64,000 nt of DNA, taken from contig JBBART010000005.1 in the NCBI GenBank assembly GCA_040399685.1, forward strand, positions 120,891-184,890, given 5' to 3'. Shown here in pieces: positions 58,382 through 64,000 of the stretch. The number at the start of each line of letters is the position of its first letter. Position 1 is the first letter of the stretch. The notes below the pieces were generated by a model. The model saw only the letters and a list, made by a program, of their open reading frames with translations, was not told the origin of the DNA and did no database searches. Made by a program: the position numbers and the translations under genes. Origin of the DNA: CAIQQQ01 sp040399685. GTDB lineage: Bacteria; Pseudomonadota; Alphaproteobacteria; Acetobacterales; Acetobacteraceae.

Positions 58382-59557
58382 ATGACCTTGCCCCTGGCTG
58401 GATTGACGGTTCTGGACCTGACGCTGGCGCGCGCGGGGCCCACCTGCGTGCGCCATCTGGCGGATTGGGGGGCGAACGTTATTCGCATCGAGCCGCCGGC
58501 GTCCGCAGGCGAGGATATCGGCGGCAAGCGGGACGGGTTCGATTTCCAGAACCTGCATCGCAACAAGCGCACGATGAATCTGGATTTGAAATCCCCAGAA
58601 GGGCACGCGGCCTTTCTGAAGCTGGCCGCCACCGCCGATGTGCTGGTGGAGAACATGCGCTCCAGCGTGAAGCATCGGCTGAAGATCTCATATGACGATC
58701 TGAAGGCCATCAATCCGCGCCTTGTCTATGGTAGCATCAGTGGGTTTGGCCAGAGCGGGCCTTACGGCAAGCGGGCGGGCGTGGACCAGATCGCGCAGGG
58801 CATGGGCGGGCTGATGTCCATCACCGGCGAGCCAGGCCGTGGCCCGATGCGGGTGGGGATTCCCATCGCCGATCTGACGGCGGGCAATCTTTTGGCGTTT
58901 GCGATCATGACGGCCCTGTTCGAGCGGCACACCACTGGCGTGGGGCGTTGGGTGCATACGTCTCTGCTGGAGGTGCAGGTTTTCATGCTCGACTTCCAGG
59001 CCTCGCGCTGGCTGATGCAGGGCGAGGTTGCAGGCCAGGCCGGCAACGATCATCCGACCGGCATTCCCACAGGCGTGTTTCCGGCATCGGACGGGTTCAT
59101 CAATATCGCGGCGTCCTCCGGGCGGTTGTGGACGCGGTTTGCCGAGACGATCGGGCATCCGGAATGGGCCAGCGATCCGAAATGGGCCACGCAGAAGGGC
59201 CGAAGTGATGATCGGGTGACGATCAACGCGGCCATCGGCGAGGTGACGCGCCATAAGCCTTCTGCACATTGGATCGAAACATTCGAGGAGGCCGGCATTC
59301 CGTGCGGGCCGATCAACACCATCGACAAGGTGTTCGCCGACCCGCAGGTGCAGCATCTGAAGATGGCCACGCCGGTGACGCATCCGACGCTGGGCGATCT
59401 GAATTTGGTAGCCTCTCCGGTCAATCTTGAAGGCATCACCAAGGCGGTGCGCAGGGCCACGCCGACCGCCGGTGAGAATACCGACGAAGTGATGGCAAGC
59501 CTTGGATACACGCAAGCGCAGATCGCCGAACTCCGAAACAAAGGCGTGATCGGGTGA
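58382..59557 (+). CDS. Class III CoA-transferase (CaiB/BaiF family)
   Basis: Class III CoA-transferase (391 residues), which moves CoA between carboxylic acids. The N-terminal GLTVLDLTLARAGPTCVRHLADWGANVIRIEPP, FQNLHRNKRTMNLDLKSPEG and ISGFGQSGPYGKRAGVDQIAQGMGGLMSITG blocks are typical; the catalytic Asp is likely D164 (IPIADLTAG). The C-terminal half has ETFEEAGIPCGPINTIDKVFADPQ. ATG at 58382 (AGGA upstream). Probably activates the organic acid brought in by the flanking importers. Confidence 0.93.
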   Translation: MTLPLAGLTVLDLTLARAGPTCVRHLADWGANVIRIEPPASAGEDIGGKRDGFDFQNLHRNKRTMNLDLKSPEGHAAFLKLAATADVLVENMRSSVKHRLKISYDDLKAINPRLVYGSISGFGQSGPYGKRAGVDQIAQGMGGLMSITGEPGRGPMRVGIPIADLTAGNLLAFAIMTALFERHTTGVGRWVHTSLLEVQVFMLDFQASRWLMQGEVAGQAGNDHPTGIPTGVFPASDGFINIAASSGRLWTRFAETIGHPEWASDPKWATQKGRSDDRVTINAAIGEVTRHKPSAHWIETFEEAGIPCGPINTIDKVFADPQVQHLKMATPVTHPTLGDLNLVASPVNLEGITKAVRRATPTAGENTDEVMASLGYTQAQIAELRNKGVIG

Positions 59558-59591
59558 CCCATCGCGCCGCCAGCCAAGGCAGACACGCATC

Positions 59592-60617
59592 ATGCTGATC
59601 AGACGCAGAGCGGCCGTTGTGGGACTGGGCGCCATGGGGGTGGGGCTGGCATCCGGGCCGGCACGCGCCCAATTGGCGGAGCTTGAGGCAGCGGCGCGCA
59701 AGGAAGGGGCTGTCACCTGGTATACCGCGCACACGGACGGCGAGAGCGCAGAGCAGGCGGGTGCTGCGTTCACCAAGATGTATCCGGAGATCAAATGCAC
59801 CGTCATTCGCACCACCGCCCAGGTGGCGTTTCAGCGGTTGGAGCAGGATCTCAAGAACAAGTCGGCCAATTGCGATGTGTTCAGTTCGACCGATCTTGGG
59901 CACGATGAAACGCTGAAGGGGCGCGGTCAGTTTGCCAAATACACGCCGCTGAATCTGGCGGGCGTGTCGCCTGATTTCCTCGGGTTGGACAAGGATGGCT
60001 TTTACCACGCAACCGTTGCGGAATTGTGCGTGCTGCTGGCCAACACCAAGAACGTGGCCGCCGCTGAGACTCCCAAGGCCTGGGGGGATTTGCTGTTGCC
60101 GCGCTGGAACAAGCAGGTGACGTTCGGCCATCCCGGGTTCAGCGGCACCGTCGGCACCTGGGTTGTGGTGATGCGCGACCTGTACGGATGGAAGTATTTC
60201 GAGGCGCTGGAGCGCGGCAAGCCACAGATCGGCCGTTCGGTGAACGATTCCGTTACCACGTTGAACTCCGGCGAGCGCCAGGTGGCGATGGGGCCGGTGG
60301 GGCTGGCCAAGGTGTCCGCCGCGCGCGGCAATCCGATCAGCATCACCTATCCCACGGACGGCGCCGTGATTGTGGTGTCGCCATCGGCGGTGATGCTCAA
60401 CGCACCGCACCCGAACGCGGCGCGGCTGTTTATGGAATTCCTCTGCGGCCCCGTGCACGCCGAAGTGATGGCCGCGGCCGGACGCGCGCCGATCCGGCCG
60501 GTGAGCACCGGCACCGGTATTCCGGCGGGGGCGAAAATTCTGCGGCCCACCACGCAACAGATCGTCAAGGGCATCCCTGAGGTGATCGAGCAATGGCGTG
60601 ATCTCTTTGGCAATTAA
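59592..60617 (+). CDS. ABC binding protein 2 (Fe3+-type family)
   Basis: Second periplasmic binding protein of the iron-type fold (341 residues): signal peptide IRRRAAVVGLGAMGVGLASGPARA, then ELEAAARKEGAVTWYTAHTDGESAEQAGAAFTKMYPEIKCTVIRTTAQVAFQRLEQDLKN and CDVFSSTDLGHDETL. It aligns along its length with binding protein 1 but is well diverged. Belongs to importer 2 with the next two genes. Confidence 0.91.
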   Translation: MLIRRRAAVVGLGAMGVGLASGPARAQLAELEAAARKEGAVTWYTAHTDGESAEQAGAAFTKMYPEIKCTVIRTTAQVAFQRLEQDLKNKSANCDVFSSTDLGHDETLKGRGQFAKYTPLNLAGVSPDFLGLDKDGFYHATVAELCVLLANTKNVAAAETPKAWGDLLLPRWNKQVTFGHPGFSGTVGTWVVVMRDLYGWKYFEALERGKPQIGRSVNDSVTTLNSGERQVAMGPVGLAKVSAARGNPISITYPTDGAVIVVSPSAVMLNAPHPNAARLFMEFLCGPVHAEVMAAAGRAPIRPVSTGTGIPAGAKILRPTTQQIVKGIPEVIEQWRDLFGN

Positions 60618-60618
60618 A

Positions 60619-62295
60619 ATGCGGCGCTTTGAGCCGCTGACGCTGGTGTGGGTGTTGCTGGCGGTGGTGCTGGCGTTCCTTGTCATCAACCCCATCCTGC
60701 GGCTGGTGCTCAGTTCGTTGCAGGCCGTCGATACCGGTGATTGGACGCTGGCGAATTACACCATCGCCTATGGCAGGCCGCGCTACATACAGGCGCTGTG
60801 GAACGCGTTGATGCTGGGTGTGTGCGTGACGGCACTGTGCCTCTTACTGGCTGTGCCGATGGCATGGGCGGTCAGTCGCACGGACATGCCGGGCAAGGGC
60901 GTCATCAAGCTGATGACCCTGGCTGCGTTCGTGACCCCGCCTTATCTTGGCGCGATCGCGTGGATCTTGCTGGCGGGCCCCAATGCTGGCTGGTTGAACC
61001 AGGCCTGGATGGGCATCACCGGCGCCAGCGAGGGCGTGCTGAACATCTATTCCTTCGCGGGCCTCACATTCATCATCGCGCTGTATTCGTTTCCGTATCT
61101 GTTCATCTTCATCAGCTCTGCGCTGGACACGGTGTCGTCCGAGATGGAGGACGCCGCCAACGTGCTGGGCTGCGGCACATTGCGAACCATGTTCCGCATC
61201 ACACTGCCGCTGGTGCTGCCGGCCATTCTGGGCGGCGCCATCATCACCTTTCTGGAAGCCATCGCGTTGTTCGGCTCGCCGGCCCTGATCGCCATTCCGG
61301 CGCGATTCAACGTGGTGACAACGCAGCTGCTGCAATTCTTCAGCCCGCCGGTGCGCGCCGAGGTGGCCGCCGCCTATGCGGTGCCGCTGCTGCTGATCAC
61401 CCTGACGTTGTTTGCCCTGCAACGCCGTATTCTGCGCCGGCGCGGTTTCGTGTCCATGACCGGCAAGGGCGGCGAGCGGCGGATCATCGAACTGGGGCCG
61501 TGGCGCTGGGTGATGCTGGGGTATGCGGCGTTCATTCTGTCGCTGTCGGTGGTGCTGCCCTATGCGGCGCTGTCGCAGGCGGCGTTGGCCAAGGCCTGGG
61601 GCCGGGGCTGGCATTTCGACAACCTGACGCTGGACAATTTCGCCTATCTGCTGTTCCGCCACGAGACGGCCGGGCAGTCGGTGCTGAACAGCTTCTATTA
61701 TGCCGGGGCCGCCGCCTGCATCGGCATCGTGCTGACATTGTCGATCGCCTACATCGTCAGCCGCCGTCTGCTGCCGGGGGCCAATGTGCTGGGCTTCCTG
61801 TGCATGGCGCCCATCGTGGTGCCTGGCATCGTGCTGGCTGTCGGCTTCTATGCCGCCTACGCGCCGCCGCCGTTTGCCTTGTATGGCACGGCAACCCTTT
61901 TGATTCTCGCTTTCACGACAAGGTTCCTGCCGGTGGGTTACGCCAATGCGAGTGCCGCCATACGCGGCATCAATCCTGAAATGGAGGAAGCGGTGCGCAT
62001 CCTCGGCGGCGGCCGCACGGTGGCCATCCGCCGGGTGCTGGCGCCCTTGATGCGGCGCGGCATGATCGGCGCCTGGCTGCTGGTGTTCATCCCGGCGTCC
62101 CGCGAACTCAGCACGGCGTTGTTCCTGTATGGGCCGACCACGCGCACGATGTCGGTGATGCTGCTGGACCTCAGCGAGGAGGGCAATTTCGAGCGGCTGG
62201 CGGCGCTGGGCTTCATGCTCCTGATTGCCACCATGGTGATCGTGGCGATCGGCTTCCGGCTCGTGGGCCGCGATTTCATGCAGCGCCGCGCATGA
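60619..62295 (+). CDS. ABC transporter double permease 2 (FbpB type)
   Basis: Double permease (558 residues) with two EAA loops: EMEDAANVLGCGTLRTMFRITLPLVLPA and EMEEAVRILGGGRTVAIRRVLAPLMRRG. About 12 helices, starting LTLVWVLLAVVLAFLVINPILRLVLSSLQ. The ATG at 60619 lies two bases after the binding-protein stop; a GTG at 60598 in frame is possible. Overlaps ATPase 2 by ATGA. Paralogue of double permease 1. Confidence 0.92.
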   Translation: MRRFEPLTLVWVLLAVVLAFLVINPILRLVLSSLQAVDTGDWTLANYTIAYGRPRYIQALWNALMLGVCVTALCLLLAVPMAWAVSRTDMPGKGVIKLMTLAAFVTPPYLGAIAWILLAGPNAGWLNQAWMGITGASEGVLNIYSFAGLTFIIALYSFPYLFIFISSALDTVSSEMEDAANVLGCGTLRTMFRITLPLVLPAILGGAIITFLEAIALFGSPALIAIPARFNVVTTQLLQFFSPPVRAEVAAAYAVPLLLITLTLFALQRRILRRRGFVSMTGKGGERRIIELGPWRWVMLGYAAFILSLSVVLPYAALSQAALAKAWGRGWHFDNLTLDNFAYLLFRHETAGQSVLNSFYYAGAAACIGIVLTLSIAYIVSRRLLPGANVLGFLCMAPIVVPGIVLAVGFYAAYAPPPFALYGTATLLILAFTTRFLPVGYANASAAIRGINPEMEEAVRILGGGRTVAIRRVLAPLMRRGMIGAWLLVFIPASRELSTALFLYGPTTRTMSVMLLDLSEEGNFERLAALGFMLLIATMVIVAIGFRLVGRDFMQRRA

Positions 62296-63371
62296 GCCGC
62301 CTGCAACTGAACGGCCTTGGCCGGATGTTCGGCCTGGTGCCGGCGGTGGAGGACGTGTCGCTGACACTGTCCGACGGGGAGTTCGTCTCGCTGCTTGGCC
62401 CGTCCGGCTGTGGCAAGACCACCACGCTGCGGATGATCGCGGGGTTCATCAAGCCGTCGTCTGGCACCATCAGCGTGAGCGGCACCGTGATCTCCTCGCC
62501 TGAGCGCATGGTCGCACCCGAGCATCGCGGCATGTCGATGATTTTCCAGAGTTATGCCATCTGGCCGAACATGACGGTGGCGGAGAACGTGGCGTTCGGG
62601 CTGACGCTGCGCAAGATGTCCTCCGCCGAGGTGCGCGCCCGCACGGAGAAGATGCTCGCCGTGGTGCGGCTGCTGCATTTGAAGGACCGCTATCCGAGCG
62701 AACTGTCGGGCGGCCAGCAGCAGCGCGTGGCCCTGGCGCGCGCCATCGTGATCGAGCCGGCGGTGCTGCTGCTCGATGAGCCGCTGTCCAACCTCGATGC
62801 CAATCTGCGCGAGGAGATGCGGACTGAAATTCGCCGGCTGCATGACGAGTTTCGCATCACCACCGTCTATGTCACCCATGACCAGTCCGAGGCGATGGTG
62901 ACGTCGGACCGGATTGTGGTGATGAACCAGGGCCGGATCGAACAGGTGGATGATCCGGTTTCGCTCTACACACGGCCGCAGACACGCTTTGTGGCGGGGT
63001 TTATCGGGCGTACCAATTTCCTCGACGGCCAGTGTGATGGCCATGAGATCCGCTTTGATGGCTTTGCCGCGCCGGCCGATGGCGTGCGGGCTGGGCCGGC
63101 GAGTTTTTCGGTGCGTCCGCAGAGCATTTCTATCCACGCCGCGCGCGGGGATAGTCCTGCATGGTGGCTCCAGGGTGTGGTGATGGAGCGGGCGTATCTG
63201 GGCGAATACTGGGATTACGGCATTCGCCCGCTGGACGGCAGCCGCATGTTGCGGGTGACCGCAAGCCCCGGGACGATTTTGGCGGCTGGCCAGACGGTGT
63301 GGCTGGCGATTGATCAGCTGCAGGCGGCATCGGTGCCGCCACCGCAGACGGGCGCCGCAGCGTTGGGGTGA
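62292..63371 (+). CDS. ABC transporter ATPase 2 (Fe3+/polyamine type)
   Basis: ATPase of 359 residues with Walker A GPSGCGKTT, MIFQSYAIWPNMTVAENVAFGL, signature LSGGQQQRVALARAI, Walker B LLLDEPLSNLDANLREEM, THDQSEAM switch and a TOBE domain. Its core is strikingly similar to ATPase 1 (shared NLREEM, EIRRLHDEFR, TTVYVTHDQ, DRIVVMN stretches), while the C-terminal regulatory part differs. ATG overlaps the permease stop. Ends importer 2; a hypothetical gene converges on it. Confidence 0.93.
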   Translation: MSRLQLNGLGRMFGLVPAVEDVSLTLSDGEFVSLLGPSGCGKTTTLRMIAGFIKPSSGTISVSGTVISSPERMVAPEHRGMSMIFQSYAIWPNMTVAENVAFGLTLRKMSSAEVRARTEKMLAVVRLLHLKDRYPSELSGGQQQRVALARAIVIEPAVLLLDEPLSNLDANLREEMRTEIRRLHDEFRITTVYVTHDQSEAMVTSDRIVVMNQGRIEQVDDPVSLYTRPQTRFVAGFIGRTNFLDGQCDGHEIRFDGFAAPADGVRAGPASFSVRPQSISIHAARGDSPAWWLQGVVMERAYLGEYWDYGIRPLDGSRMLRVTASPGTILAAGQTVWLAIDQLQAASVPPPQTGAAALG

Positions 63372-63390
63372 ACCCGTGCGGTCGCCAGCG

Positions 63391-63849
63391 TCAGAGTGTG
63401 CGCAGGAGTGCGGTGCCCTCCTGGCGGAATCCGGAGTGGAGCAGGTCGCTTGTCACTTTGCTGTGTTGGGCGTGCAGATTGGCGCGAAGAGCCTGGCAGC
63501 CGTGTTCGATGGCGATCAATTCCAGGGCCGCGACGAGAGCTGCGCTGACCGCATGCGGATAGAGCAGATCGGCACTGACAAAATGTTCAGCGAGCAGGAT
63601 TCGGTGGTGTCGTAGGTCGTTGATGCAGCTGAAACAAACAGCTCCACAGGGAAAGCCGCCAGTACTGCGCCGGGCAACCAAAATACCTGCGTTGGCGTTA
63701 CGTCTCGACACAAGGCGACGTGCGTAGACGAGCCAACTTGAGAGATTTAAAAGTGGTTCAATCTCGCGCATCAAGGGGAACAGGGCGCGAATGTCTGCTT
63801 GTACGATAGGCTCAATGACCAAATAGGCGTGTGTTTGATGTTGCCCCAT
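63391..63849 (-). CDS. GNAT-like N-acetyltransferase (partial confidence)
   Basis: A 152-residue protein from the ATG at 63849, or up to 198 residues if an in-frame start at 63987 is used. The pattern fits the GNAT fold: EPIVQADIRALFPLMREIEP, a GILVARRSTGGFPCGAVCFSC strand region, helix ALVAALELIAIEHGCQALRANLHAQHSKVTSDLLHSGFRQEG, in which N/HS..LLHSGF resembles the GNAT C-terminal motif. No clear ribosome-binding site. Its codon choice looks less GC-biased than the operon beside it. The acyl-CoA-binding RxxGxG/A loop is not evident, so function is uncertain. Confidence 0.5.
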   Translation of the reverse strand: MGQHQTHAYLVIEPIVQADIRALFPLMREIEPLLNLSSWLVYARRLVSRRNANAGILVARRSTGGFPCGAVCFSCINDLRHHRILLAEHFVSADLLYPHAVSAALVAALELIAIEHGCQALRANLHAQHSKVTSDLLHSGFRQEGTALLRTL

Positions 63850-64000
63850 ACGGCCATATACTATTGAGGAGGATTTAAATGTGCGTTGACGTGGATCAAC
63901 TAATGGAACCAAGAAAGAATTAATAAAGCGTAATCGGGCAAATGTGCCTAGAGCGCGTTGACATTCAGCATGTCCAGATGAACGCACTGACGACGGATAG

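Noticed and set aside
60844..62367. 507-codon minus-strand ORF opposite double permease 2
   Set aside because: Low-complexity Arg/Gln/His-rich shadow of a membrane protein; the sense strand has two clear EAA permease loops.
1..64000. Search for tRNA, rRNA, CRISPR arrays, insertion sequences, integrase or phage genes
   Set aside because: No cloverleaf with a TTC-loop, no direct-repeat array and no transposase or integrase motifs were found in either strand by reading.

Overview
The window is GC-rich, densely packed DNA from a Gram-negative bacterium. Its gene families (PaaX-regulated phenylacetyl-CoA catabolism, many TRAP and ABC carboxylate/sugar importers, protocatechuate catabolism, an aryl-polyene-like pathway) fit a metabolically versatile alphaproteobacterium. 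Two copies of an A/T-rich double-hairpin repeat lie in the paa locus; from memory this type resembles repeats seen in Acetobacteraceae, so that family is my best guess, but it is an inference. I see no rRNA, tRNA, CRISPR array, integrase or insertion sequence. No stretch longer than 300 bases lacks a gene; the largest gaps (about 150 to 270 bases) are at 2791-2990, 10735-10915, 16376-16642, 17411-17614, 25393-25648, 39099-39328, 43909-44151, 50689-50891 and 63850-64000.

Layout. (1) 1-5828: phenylacetate locus. The end of paaK converges on a minus-strand operon paaA-B-C-D-E, preceded by a TetR regulator and paaX that overlap each other by GTGA. (2) 5965-6969: an orphan phytanoyl-CoA-dioxygenase-like gene that looks AT-richer than its surroundings. 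(3) 7097-15485: a hexuronate/aldonate regulon. A TRAP importer plus GntR repressor runs leftward and uxuB-uxuA-kdgK-eda runs rightward, from a shared control region with two copies of GTCGACTAGTCGAC. The first rightward ORF is an internally deleted alcohol dehydrogenase remnant. (4) 15530-16375: universal stress protein with a candidate FNR-type box. (5) 16643-24805: a second sugar-acid module: gluconate-5-dehydrogenase-like SDR, GntR regulator, 2-hydroxyacid dehydrogenase, complete sugar ABC importer and acid-sugar dehydratase. (6) 24802-25392: PAP2 phosphatase.

(7) 25649-39098: a long aryl-polyene-like locus for a polyunsaturated, membrane-directed acyl product. It encodes a carrier protein, a COG4648-like membrane protein, an activating ligase, two hotdog dehydratases, an acyltransferase, a LolA-like protein, an MMPL exporter, a ketosynthase, a chain-length-factor-like partner and a ketoreductase, with an opposing glycosyltransferase and halogenase-like flavoprotein. 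Between the exporter and the ketosynthase lie an alpha/beta hydrolase and a lipoprotein with papain-like (NC-H) features. This is the most likely source of new biology in the window.

(8) 39329-43908: branched-chain-amino-acid-type ABC importer with a LivM-LivG fusion. (9) 44152-50688: polar-amino-acid-type ABC importer followed by aroQ, pcaH, pcaG and a beta-keto-acid cleavage enzyme, converging on an atypical AroE-like dehydrogenase; together these suggest hydroaromatic acid catabolism through protocatechuate. (10) 50892-51428: gamma-carbonic-anhydrase-like protein. (11) 51532-63371: two paralogous Fe3+-type ABC importers in mirror gene order flank an enoyl-CoA hydratase, MmgE/PrpD protein, SDR and CoA-transferase: probably an organic-acid catabolic operon. 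(12) 63391-63849: GNAT-like protein.
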